Origin: Cardiobacterium hominis
GTDB lineage: Bacteria > Pseudomonadota > Gammaproteobacteria > Cardiobacteriales > Cardiobacteriaceae
NCBI RefSeq assembly: GCF_900637305.1
Contig: NZ_LR134365.1
Span: 217,001 to 281,000 of the forward strand
Direction of reading: 5' to 3'
DNA length: 64,000 nucleotides
In this document: one piece after another, positions 36,469 to 44,510 of the stretch
How the letters are laid out: each line of letters opens with the position of its first letter
Position numbering within the stretch: position 1 is the stretch's first letter
Position numbers and translations under genes: made by a program
The notes under the pieces: generated by a model
Database searches by the model: none
What the model saw: only the letters and a program-made list of their open reading frames with translations
What the model was told of the DNA's origin: nothing

Positions 36469-37230
36469 ATGCTCACCCTCCTCATCACCGGCGCCAGCAG
36501 CGGCCTTGGCGCTGCCCTCGCCCGCCATGCCGCCACACGCGGCCACCACCTGCACCTCGTCGCCCGCAGGCCAGACGCCCTCGCACAAACCGCCGCCGCT
36601 TGCGACGGCGCCGCCAGCATCACCCTGCACCCGCTCGACCTCACGGACGCCGACGCCGTCGCCGCCTGGCTACCTACCCTGCCGCCGCTCGACATCCTCA
36701 TCAACAACGCCGGCAGCGGCATCTTCCAGACCGCCTGCGATACGACCGACGCGGAAACGGCGGCGATGTTGCGCCTCAACACCCTCGCGCCCATCCAGCT
36801 CATCCATGCACTTGCCCCGCTCATGGTGGCGCGCGGCCACGGCCACATCATCAACATCATCTCGCAGGCGGGCAAAATCGCCACGCCGAAAACCGCCGCC
36901 TACGCCGCAAGCAAGCACGCGCTGCTCGGCTACACTAACGCCTTGCGGTTGGAGCTCATGGGCAGCGGCGTCATCGTCACCAGCGTCAATCCCGGCCCGA
37001 TGCAAACCGCCTTTTTCGACCATGCCGACCCGGGCGGCCACTACCAAAAAGCGCTCGGCACCTTCTGGCTGACCGAACCGGAGGCGCTTGCCGCCAGCAT
37101 CTGCGCTGCCTTCCACCGCCCGGTGCGCGAAATCAACCGCCCGCGCCTGATGGAAGCCGCCGCCCGCCTCTACCCGCTTGCGCCCCGCCTCGGCGACTGG
37201 CTGACCCGCCGCTTTTTCAGCCGCAAATAG
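36469..37230 (+). CDS. Short-chain dehydrogenase/reductase
   Basis: Classical SDR of 253 aa: cofactor motif TGASSGLG at 7-14, NNAGSG near 82, and the catalytic Ser-Tyr-Lys in IISQAGKIATPKTAAYAASKHA near 135-155; PG motif VNPGPMQTAFF. Arg at 33-34 after the second strand (HLVARRPD) favours NADP(H). The substrate is unknown. The start at 36469 is set by the repeated leader; the much longer upstream frame is ABC coding sequence read out of frame. Last gene of the acquired cluster. Confidence 0.9.
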   Translation: MLTLLITGASSGLGAALARHAATRGHHLHLVARRPDALAQTAAACDGAASITLHPLDLTDADAVAAWLPTLPPLDILINNAGSGIFQTACDTTDAETAAMLRLNTLAPIQLIHALAPLMVARGHGHIINIISQAGKIATPKTAAYAASKHALLGYTNALRLELMGSGVIVTSVNPGPMQTAFFDHADPGGHYQKALGTFWLTEPEALAASICAAFHRPVREINRPRLMEAAARLYPLAPRLGDWLTRRFFSRK

Positions 37231-37299
37231 CGGCTTTGTCATGCAGAAATGGCGATCGTCCGTTATGATGCAGCTTCCATTTATTCGGAGGACTGATTC

Positions 37300-37839
37300 A
37301 TGAAAATACGCACCGCTTTATTTGCCGCCACTTTGTGTTCCGCTGCCACTTTTGCCGCGCCGGTCAAATTTGAAATTGACCCGACCCATTTTTATGTACA
37401 GATTAGCGCTTCGCATTTGGGGTTTAGCCATATTCCCGGATTGTTCAAAGAAGTGAGCGGTTCTTATGTGTATGACAGCGAAACGGGCGAAATTAAAGAC
37501 GTCCAAGTCGTCGTCAAAATCCCTTCGCTCGATACCGGCTTTGCCGAGCGCGACGAACATTTGCAGAAATATTTGGAAAGCGCGCAATTCCCGGAAGCGA
37601 CATTCAAATCAACCGGCTGGAAAGACGGGCAATTAACCGGCGAGCTGACTTTCCACGGCAAGACGCAAAGCATTACCGTCCCTGTCAGCAAGAATGGCGA
37701 AGGCAAAGACCCCTGGGGCGGTTACCGCAGCGGTTTTGAAACGGCCTTTACCCTGAAGCCCGCCGATTATGGCGCGGTAATTGAAGTCGCGCCGGAAATT
37801 GCCGTCAAGGTTTCCGGCGAGGGCATACAGGCGAAATAA
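37300..37839 (+). CDS. YceI family periplasmic lipid-binding protein
   Basis: Signal peptide MKIRTALFAATLCSAATFAA, then a lipocalin-like beta barrel that binds isoprenoid lipids in known members: KFEIDPTHFYVQISASHLGFSHIPGLF, FAERDEHLQKYLESAQFPEATFKS and the closing AVIEVAPEIAVKVSGEGIQA. 179 aa. Role possibly in stress response or quinone carriage; not proven. Monocistronic, with its own terminator. Confidence 0.9.
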   Translation: MKIRTALFAATLCSAATFAAPVKFEIDPTHFYVQISASHLGFSHIPGLFKEVSGSYVYDSETGEIKDVQVVVKIPSLDTGFAERDEHLQKYLESAQFPEATFKSTGWKDGQLTGELTFHGKTQSITVPVSKNGEGKDPWGGYRSGFETAFTLKPADYGAVIEVAPEIAVKVSGEGIQAK

Positions 37840-37861
37840 GCGCCACGGATGCGATGAATAT

Positions 37862-37885
37862 GCCACGGTTCGCCGTGGCTTTTTT
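37862..37885 (+). terminator. Terminator of the yceI-like gene
   Basis: GCCACGG-TTCG-CCGTGGC-TTTTTT, a strong UUCG-type hairpin 22 bases after the stop. Confidence 0.92.
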
Positions 37886-37978
37886 GTGCAGTATTTATAC
37901 CGCTGATAGAATGGCTCTCGCGATAATATAGCCATCCACGCCGGTATTGCGCTTATTCGCCACAACAAGGAGTTATTT

Positions 37979-38752
37979 ATGGACATTCGTCGTTTTTTAC
38001 TTGCCGCCGTTTTGTTTTCTGCAACGCTTTTCGCCGCGCCCCAACCGAAGCCACCGGTTAGCGGTGCCTGGCGGCTGGTTTTCGCCGAGGAATTTAACGG
38101 CACAAATCTCAATCCGAAGGTCTGGATGAAACTGCGGGGGCTTGGGCCGGGCTACCGCGAGCCCTACAACCCGGATATGGACGACTCTGCCTTCGATGCG
38201 GGCTATACCACGGTCAGCAACGGAATGCTGCGGATTCACTGGAAAGCAGCACCGATTACGGTCAAAGGCGCCACTTACCCGTACACCACGGGCGTTGCCA
38301 CCACCGCCACCGGCTTCAATTTCCGCTACGGCGTGATTGAAGCGCGCATCTGGCTGCCGCGGATTTCCGGCATCGCCCCGACGTTCTGGCTGCTGCCCAC
38401 GCCGGTGGATTCCACCTGGCCGCCGGAGATTGATATCGCCGAGTTCTCGACCGGCGCACAGGGGAAGGTAGATGCGCATTTCAACGTGCATTATCAGAAG
38501 AATGGGCGCCTGCGGCAGATTGCGGGCTTTCCGACGTATGGCGAGAATCTGGGCGGCGCCTGGCACACTTACACCCTCGACTGGCGGCCGGACAGCATGA
38601 CCATGCTGCTTGATGGCAAGGCGGTCTACCGCTATACCGGTGAAGGCATCCCCTCGACGTCGATGTATATCGTCTTATCCAACGGGGTCATGAAAGGGGA
38701 AAAGCCGGGGCCGGGCTCCATGCTGGTTGATTATGTGCGCGTCTGGCAGTAA
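37979..38752 (+). CDS. Secreted glycoside hydrolase family 16 protein
   Basis: Signal peptide MDIRRFLLAAVLFSATLFA, then a GH16 jelly-roll. The catalytic motif E150-I-D152-I-A-E155 (PPEIDIAEF) is intact; WRLVFAEEFNGTNLNPKVW, YGVIEARIWLPR and the final MLVDYVRVWQ are typical of beta-glucanase/laminarinase/carrageenase relatives. 257 aa. Would cut beta-1,3 or 1,3-1,4 glucans or galactans outside the cytoplasm; the substrate cannot be told. Good AAGGAG upstream. Confidence 0.9.
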   Translation: MDIRRFLLAAVLFSATLFAAPQPKPPVSGAWRLVFAEEFNGTNLNPKVWMKLRGLGPGYREPYNPDMDDSAFDAGYTTVSNGMLRIHWKAAPITVKGATYPYTTGVATTATGFNFRYGVIEARIWLPRISGIAPTFWLLPTPVDSTWPPEIDIAEFSTGAQGKVDAHFNVHYQKNGRLRQIAGFPTYGENLGGAWHTYTLDWRPDSMTMLLDGKAVYRYTGEGIPSTSMYIVLSNGVMKGEKPGPGSMLVDYVRVWQ

Positions 38753-38765
38753 GCAGACGCCTGCT

Positions 38766-38825
38766 TTTGGCGCGCACGAAAAGGCAGGACAAATCCGCGC
38801 CACCCTCAAGCTGTTGCAGGCATAG
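38766..38825 (+). pseudogene. Fragment of the 3' end of a lost paralogue
   Basis: Nineteen codons plus stop (FGAHEKAGQIRATLKLLQA) that match the last codons of the downstream gene (FGEHEKAGQIRATLKLLQS) almost base for base. It is what remains of an upstream tandem copy. Confidence 0.75.
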
Positions 38826-38857
38826 CCCCCGCCAAGGAGTTCCCCATGTTTTCCCAG
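38766..38857 (+). repeat. 92-bp direct repeat, left copy
   Basis: Contains the end of a lost gene copy, CCGCCAAGGAGTTCCCC, and ATGTTTTCCCA of the next gene. Repeated with few changes at 40258-40349. Confidence 0.85.
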
Positions 38858-40317
38858 ACCCTACGTTACATCTTCAAGGGCGGTAACCAGCTTTGGCTGT
38901 GTCTTCCCTCCGTCCTGGTTCTGCTGTCTTTGCTTTTCATACCAGGAGCCATCACTTTTGACACGGGCGACGGCATCTTAGGCTCGTTGCTGCAATGGCT
39001 GATTATGGTGCTGTTGTGGCTGCCATCGCTCTGCAAGACGATTGACAATGCCGCCCGTATCCGCGCAGGCAAAAGCATTGAGCCTGTGACGTCTGCACTT
39101 TCGGGCGAACTCCGCCTACCCGAATTCGCGCAGTATCTCGCCGGCATCGTTATTCTCACCCTGCCTTTTGCCTTCCCGCCCGCCAAGTTTTACGCGCCGG
39201 TTCTCTTCGCCCTGCTGCCTGCCATTCATGAGAGTTTTCTGGAATCGCGTACCCTCGTGGCAATCTTTTCGCCCGCCGCACTGCTTGCCGCCTACGCGCG
39301 TATCGGTTTCGCACGTTACTTCCATATCCTGCTGATTTATCTGATGGTTTGCCTCGCTTGGACAGGGTTCGGCATGCTGTTGGCGGTGCCTGTCGCCTAT
39401 GTCTTGTTCGCCTTAGTCGCGGGGGTTGCTCAGGGCGCCAATGTGAAGCCTTTTTTGGCTCTAGCTATCGCCCTTTCCATGTTGGTGCTTTACCTCGGCG
39501 GACTGGTGTGGATGTTCGCTATCCTCTATCCGACAATGCTCTGCCATGGCTGGCGGCGCCCACCCATCTCGGACGATGATGACGACCCGCCGTCCGCAGC
39601 ATGGTCATCGACAGAAACTCACGCTGATATGAGAAGTTCTTCCCGCGACATTGACCAAAGCGCGCAACCGGCGATTGCTACCGCCCCTGCTGCTCAGGAC
39701 GACATTCCACCGCCCGCCCCCGCAAAAGGCGATACCCCGCCCGATTACAGCCTGCTCACTGATGCCGACACCAGCGACATGAACCCGGAGACACAGAAAA
39801 CCTTTGCCGCCGTCCTCGCCCGTGCCGACGTGCTGCTCGGCAGCAACCGGATTGACGCCGGACTTGCCCTGCTCGCGCTCTATGCCGACGAGGCGCACGA
39901 TGCCGCCGCCTATTTCCCCGCCTACCGCCGCATTTATGCGCTCGCGCCGCAATACGCGCTGTTGCAGCGGCTCATCACCGCCGCCGCGCGTGGCCACCAG
40001 CCGAGTTTCGACCTTATCCGCCCGGAACTCGCCCGCATCGACCCCGCCGACCTCCCGGCGGATGAGATCTATCCGCTGTGCTATACGCCGCGCGCCAGCG
40101 GCAATACCAGACGGTGCTGGTACTGACGCGGCAGTTCGCCAAACACCATCCCAACCACCCGCAGCTTATCGACAATTACCTCCTTGCCGCCCGCGCCCTT
40201 GCCAAAACCGGCCACGCCGACAAGGCGCAGCAAATGCTCACGCAGATGCTCGCCCGCTTTGGCGAACACGAAAAGGCGGGACAAATCCGCGCCACCCTCA
40301 AGCTGTTGCAGTCATAG
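38846..40317 (+). pseudogene. Membrane/helical-repeat protein gene with a frameshift
   Basis: Unknown family. About six hydrophobic segments in the first 230 residues (LWLCLPSVLVLLSLLFIPGA and others), an acidic DDDDDPP linker, a Pro/Ala stretch, then a TPR-like helical domain from about 320. The frame runs to an early stop at 40126 (PLCYTPRASGNTRRCWY). From 40078 the -1 frame continues naturally (LYAARQRQYQTVLVLTRQF through LLQS), ending at 40315-40317, so one base has been lost near CCGCTG-TGC. No slippery heptamer is present. It may be a recent pseudogene or a sequencing error. Direct repeats flank it. Confidence 0.75.
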
Positions 40318-40349
40318 CACCCCGCCAAGGCGTTCCCCGTGTTTTCCCA
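40258..40349 (+). repeat. 92-bp direct repeat, right copy
   Basis: Ends of the gene plus a decayed start of a further copy (GTGTTTTCCCA instead of ATGTTTTCCCA, AAGGCG instead of AAGGAG). Confidence 0.85.
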
Positions 40350-40423
40350 AACAGCCCCTAATACGGTTTTGCGTGGCAAGCCGCTACAATACCCGCCCTT
40401 TTCCGTCTGCCTTTTCTTCATCT

Positions 40424-43400
40424 ATGCGCGTTTTTTTTCTGATTTTCTGTTTTTTCGTCGCCGCCGCTTTCGCCCAGTCGCTCGATAATGCCGGCTCGGT
40501 GCCGTCCGAGGCGCAGCTGGCGCAGTTGGAGTCGGCGATTGTCCAGGTGGAGGCACGCAATGGCGAGTGGCAGAAGTCGCTGCCCGCCGCGCAGGATGAG
40601 GCCTTGCCGGAGGCGGTCAGCGAGAGTGAGTTGGCGGCGATTCGTGTCGCGCTGGAGCAGGTGCAGGCGGATTTGGCGGGCTTGCGCAGTGAGCAGGCGG
40701 CGATCGGGCAGGAGATTGAGGCGGGCAAGCGGCGCAGTGATGCGTTGAATGCGTTGTTGCAGAAGCAGTCCAACCCGCTGTTGAGCGGCGGTAGCGAGGC
40801 GTACGGCGACCGCGCGCAGACGGAGGCGCAGCTCTCCGCCAGTCAGCGCCACAGTCAGTTGTTGCAACGGCAACGCAATGCGCTGGTGCAGGCGGTGGCG
40901 ATTGCCGAGCAGTTCCGCAGTGCGCTGGAGGCGCGTTATCAGCGCTTTAATGAGCGCTATTTGGAGTCGCGCCAGGGCGGCGGCACGGCGAAGGCGCGCG
41001 ATGAGGCTTTGGCGCGGCTGGAGCGGCAGTTGTCACAGTTGAGCGAGCAGTTAAACAGCGGCAGTTTGAGCCGTGAGGCGCGGCTTGACCGCTATATTGA
41101 GCTGGCGCTGGTCAATACGCAGATTTTTTTCACCAACAGCGAGCATGAGTTGTTGGCGCTGGAGGGGCGTTTGCAGGAGTTGCAGTTTGCCGATTTGACG
41201 TCGCTGTCGCTGGAGCGGATTGACCGCATCCGCGCCGAGTTGGGGACGACGCTGCAACGTTTCGAGACGCTGCAACCGCAGCTGGATAATAGTCAGCATG
41301 TCATCAGCGAGCAGTTTTTGTTGTATGAGCGCCAGCGCGGCACGGTGCCGGAGGCGGTCGCCACCCGGCGCAAGGCGGTGGAGGAGCAGTTCCAGCGGTT
41401 AAAAATCCTATTGGACAACAACATGATGAGCCTGAAGATGAACCGCGATATCGCCGACCGCCGCTACACGCAGCTGGCAAAGGACGAGCTCACCGAGCAG
41501 TACCGCTTCGGCGGCGACCTCGCCGCCCTGCCGCAACGCGCCACCGCCATCCTGAAAACCAGCGGCATGTTCGTCGGGCAATATGCCGTCGCTCTGCAAA
41601 CCCTCTACCGCAGCCTGCAAACGCTTGCTGTGCAGCAATGGCTGCTGCTTGCCTTCGCCGCGCTGCTGTTGCCGCTTGCCACCCTCGGCGTCATCCGCGT
41701 CTTGAACCGCGCCATCCGCCGCTACGCCAGCCAGAAAAAGCTTACCTTCGCCGGACGCCTGCTGTTTTTCCTCTGCAAGATGCTGAAGAACAATCTGCCG
41801 TATCTGGCGCTGTTCCAGTTTGCGCTTGTCCTCATCCACACCAGCGGCATCACCGCCCCCGCCTCGCACATGCTGATGCTCCTGCCCGCGGTGCTGCTTT
41901 TTAACACCATCCCCTACTACGCCGCGCGCAACCTCATTTCCACCGACCTCATCGCTACCCCGGAAAAGCGCCGCATCATCCGCCCGACCGTCATTTACGC
42001 CGCCGTCGGCAGCCTGCTCTTCTCGCTCGTCCTCATGGCCGACTGGATTCTGGACGACGACCTCATTACCGACGCCTACCGCTGGATTTTCGCCCTCTAC
42101 AACCTGCTCGTCGGCATCCCCGTCTGGCGCGCCACCAGCCGTAGCCTTGCCTACATGGACGGCTTCTACCAGGAATACTCCACCTACCGCATCCTGCGCC
42201 CGCTCATCCGCGCCATCCCGGCGGGCATCCTCGCCTTCGGCCTGATTGGCACGCTTGGCTACCTCAACCTCGCCTGGATTATCGCCAAGCACCTGCTCAT
42301 CTTCATCCTCTACGCCCTCATCTGGGTCGCCATCACCGCCATCCTCAAAGACAGCGCGCGCCGCGCCAAACGCTACGCGCTGCGCACCGGGCGCGGCGTC
42401 TTCTGGACGCAGGACGTCATCAACCCCGTGCACACCTTCCTCACCTACGGCAGCCTGCTCCTCATCCTCCGCCTGCTGCAAGGCGCCTACGGCTGGGACG
42501 AACACACCCCGGTCATCCAGGAAACGCTGACCCTGCTCAAAACCCCCATCACCAAAGGCGACAACAGCCACTTCACCCTGCTCAACATCCTGCTGATGAG
42601 CATCCTCCTCTACATCATCTACCGCGTCGGCGGCTGGATAAAATCCTTCAGCTACCGCTGGATCTACCACGCCATCGCCGATTTGGGCATCCGTAACAGC
42701 CTCTCCGTCTTCAGCCAATACGCCGCCGTTACCCTCGGCTTCTTCCTCGCGCTGCGCGTCATCGGCATCGACCTCACCGCCTTTACCGTCTTCGCCGGTG
42801 CGCTCGGTGTCGGGATCGGTTTCGGCATGCAGACGATTGCCAACAACTTCATCAGCGGCATCCTGCTGCTCATCGAGCGCCCCTTGCGCAACGGCGACAT
42901 CATCACCGTCGGCAACTACGAAGGCACGGTCGAGCGCATCGGCATGCGCTCGCTCACCATCACCACCTTCAACAACGAAAGCGTCATCCTGCCCAACTCC
43001 GACTTCGTAACCAGCGCCTTCATGAACTGGTCGCACCAGGACCCCATCACCCGCGTCCTCCTCTACCTCGACCTCGGCTACCGTCACGACCCCGGCTACG
43101 TCAAACAACTGCTGACGCAAACGCTGGCCCAACTCGCCGAAGAAGACCACATCCTCGACAGCCAAGAACACGACTACGGCGCCTTTGCCTACGACTACTC
43201 GCCGCGCGGCATGACCTGGCGCGTACAATTCCACATCCACATGCAAAACCACCACCGCCTGACCAGCCGCCACCTCGTCATCGAGCGCATCTGGCAAACC
43301 TGCCGCGCGCATGGCATCGAAATCGCCTACCCGAAACAGGACATCTACTTCCCCGACAGCCCCGACCAACCGGCACGCCAACTGCGCGACTGGCCGGAAA

Positions 43401-43429
43401 TCCCGCAACTGCCAGGCGGGAAAGGCTGA
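40424..43429 (+). CDS. Large mechanosensitive channel, MscK/MscM type
   Basis: 1001-aa inner-membrane channel that opens under membrane tension to relieve osmotic shock. Signal peptide MRVFFLIFCFFVAAAFAQ; a periplasmic coiled-coil region to about 400 rich in Gln/Glu/Leu; then about eight membrane segments; the MscS pore and beta domain at about 755-990 (GALGVGIGFGMQTIANNF; ERPLRNGDIITVGNYEGTV; TFNNESVILPNSDFV). Start at 40424 because it places the signal peptide first; the frame further upstream is another gene. Synonymous codon choice changes near 41400, G-ending before and C/A-ending after. Confidence 0.9.
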   Translation: MRVFFLIFCFFVAAAFAQSLDNAGSVPSEAQLAQLESAIVQVEARNGEWQKSLPAAQDEALPEAVSESELAAIRVALEQVQADLAGLRSEQAAIGQEIEAGKRRSDALNALLQKQSNPLLSGGSEAYGDRAQTEAQLSASQRHSQLLQRQRNALVQAVAIAEQFRSALEARYQRFNERYLESRQGGGTAKARDEALARLERQLSQLSEQLNSGSLSREARLDRYIELALVNTQIFFTNSEHELLALEGRLQELQFADLTSLSLERIDRIRAELGTTLQRFETLQPQLDNSQHVISEQFLLYERQRGTVPEAVATRRKAVEEQFQRLKILLDNNMMSLKMNRDIADRRYTQLAKDELTEQYRFGGDLAALPQRATAILKTSGMFVGQYAVALQTLYRSLQTLAVQQWLLLAFAALLLPLATLGVIRVLNRAIRRYASQKKLTFAGRLLFFLCKMLKNNLPYLALFQFALVLIHTSGITAPASHMLMLLPAVLLFNTIPYYAARNLISTDLIATPEKRRIIRPTVIYAAVGSLLFSLVLMADWILDDDLITDAYRWIFALYNLLVGIPVWRATSRSLAYMDGFYQEYSTYRILRPLIRAIPAGILAFGLIGTLGYLNLAWIIAKHLLIFILYALIWVAITAILKDSARRAKRYALRTGRGVFWTQDVINPVHTFLTYGSLLLILRLLQGAYGWDEHTPVIQETLTLLKTPITKGDNSHFTLLNILLMSILLYIIYRVGGWIKSFSYRWIYHAIADLGIRNSLSVFSQYAAVTLGFFLALRVIGIDLTAFTVFAGALGVGIGFGMQTIANNFISGILLLIERPLRNGDIITVGNYEGTVERIGMRSLTITTFNNESVILPNSDFVTSAFMNWSHQDPITRVLLYLDLGYRHDPGYVKQLLTQTLAQLAEEDHILDSQEHDYGAFAYDYSPRGMTWRVQFHIHMQNHHRLTSRHLVIERIWQTCRAHGIEIAYPKQDIYFPDSPDQPARQLRDWPEIPQLPGGKG

Positions 43430-43620
43430 TGTAGGCTTAATAAGGCACTTTGCCGCCATGCTTACCTATTGCACAGAAAATAAGGCGGTTGCGCATTTCA
43501 TCTAAATCGCTCTTTCAACCTTGATATTCAAATCCATATCAGCGAGAATCTGTTGCCTCTGATGCGTAAAAAACTTTCACATCGGAGATGTTTATTCATT
43601 GTCTACTTGAGGAACAAGTT

Positions 43621-44304
43621 ATGAAGAAAGCCTTTATCTTGGCATTAGGAACTTTAGTGCTTACCGGCTGTGGTGAAAAAGATGCAGAATATTACTATAA
43701 TCACCCTGATGAAATTAAAACTGTCATGGCAAATTGCGAAGGAAAAATTGCCAATACCGCAGACGATGCACTTGCCACACTTAAAGATGATAAGACCTGT
43801 AAAGCAGCTACATTGGCGGCCGCTGGAATAGAAATGGGAGACCTGAAAAAGGCCGTGCTAAAAGAAGATAAGATGGGCTGGGGTGCTTATATTCAAAGCC
43901 TTATTGATGGCAAGCAGAAACTTAAAGAAGATTTCGCTTTGTTAGAACAAATTGAAAAAATGCCTGATGATGAAGCGGAAGATGCACTTCTCAAAAACTT
44001 CTTCAGATGCCCGGTAGTAGGATTAAGAAACAAGGCGAAACCACATGAAAAAGAATTGTGTGAGCGTGTAGATGTTTTATATACCAGAGGAGATTTCAAA
44101 ACTCTTGATAAAATTGACGAAATACTCAAAAAGAAAAATGTCTATATGCTTGAAGATATATCATCAGACGTATTCAAGCTCAGTTCCAGTTGCAATAACA
44201 AAAATTCTGCATCGAAAAAGAAAATATGTGACCGCGTTGAGAACATACAAAAAGAAATCAAAGACCTCAAGGAAGCGGAAGCGGCTAAGCAGAGGAAAAA
44301 CTAA
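43621..44304 (+). CDS. EexN-like lipoprotein, A+T-rich
   Basis: 227-aa lipoprotein: signal MKKAFILALGTLVLTGC with lipobox LTGC. The segment EYYYNHPDEIKTVMANCEGK...DDKTCKAATLA matches the pattern of EexN, an entry-exclusion lipoprotein of conjugative plasmids (YY..HP.E.....C....C.NA). The remaining 150 residues are charged and Lys-rich with paired cysteines, and I do not recognise them. The gene is far more A+T-rich than its neighbours (many AAA, GAT, ATT), a sign of recent arrival. No other conjugation gene is near. GAGGAA precedes the start. Confidence 0.7.
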   Translation: MKKAFILALGTLVLTGCGEKDAEYYYNHPDEIKTVMANCEGKIANTADDALATLKDDKTCKAATLAAAGIEMGDLKKAVLKEDKMGWGAYIQSLIDGKQKLKEDFALLEQIEKMPDDEAEDALLKNFFRCPVVGLRNKAKPHEKELCERVDVLYTRGDFKTLDKIDEILKKKNVYMLEDISSDVFKLSSSCNNKNSASKKKICDRVENIQKEIKDLKEAEAAKQRKN

Positions 44305-44387
44305 TCTACGACTTCGCATTAAAATCGGATACCGTGTACCCGATTTTTTATGCTTTAAATCTGAAAATATAGCAATCCACACCATAG

Positions 44388-44405
44388 GGTGCGCCTCGGC
44401 GCACC
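44388..44405. repeat. 18-bp palindrome GGTGCGCC-TC-GGCGCACC
   Basis: Same palindrome as the pepN terminator; with the next copy it forms a larger inverted structure (TAGGGTGCGCC...GGCGCACCCTA). Confidence 0.7.
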
Positions 44406-44433
44406 GTCGCGGAAATATTTCTTTCTTATCAAT

Positions 44434-44451
44434 GGTGCGCCAAGGCGCACC
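44434..44451. repeat. 18-bp palindrome GGTGCGCC-AA-GGCGCACC
   Basis: Second copy in the gap between the EexN-like gene and nagA; the rest of this gap also holds a TATAGCAATC motif at 44368. Confidence 0.7.
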
Positions 44452-44464
44452 CTATAACCCCTAT

Positions 44465-44495
44465 AAAAAACCTCCGCCTATGGCGGAGGTTTTTT
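44465..44495. terminator. Bidirectional terminator, nagA side
   Basis: AAAAAACCTCCGCC-TAT-GGCGGAGGTTTTTT lies 15 bases after the nagA stop and serves the convergent gene on the other side. Confidence 0.9.
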
Positions 44496-44510
44496 TATAT
44501 GAGCGAATCC

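Noticed and set aside
40070-40090. Programmed -1 ribosomal frameshift in the membrane/repeat gene
   Set aside because: The joint CCGCTGTGCTA has no slippery heptamer and no strong pseudoknot follows; a single-base loss is simpler.
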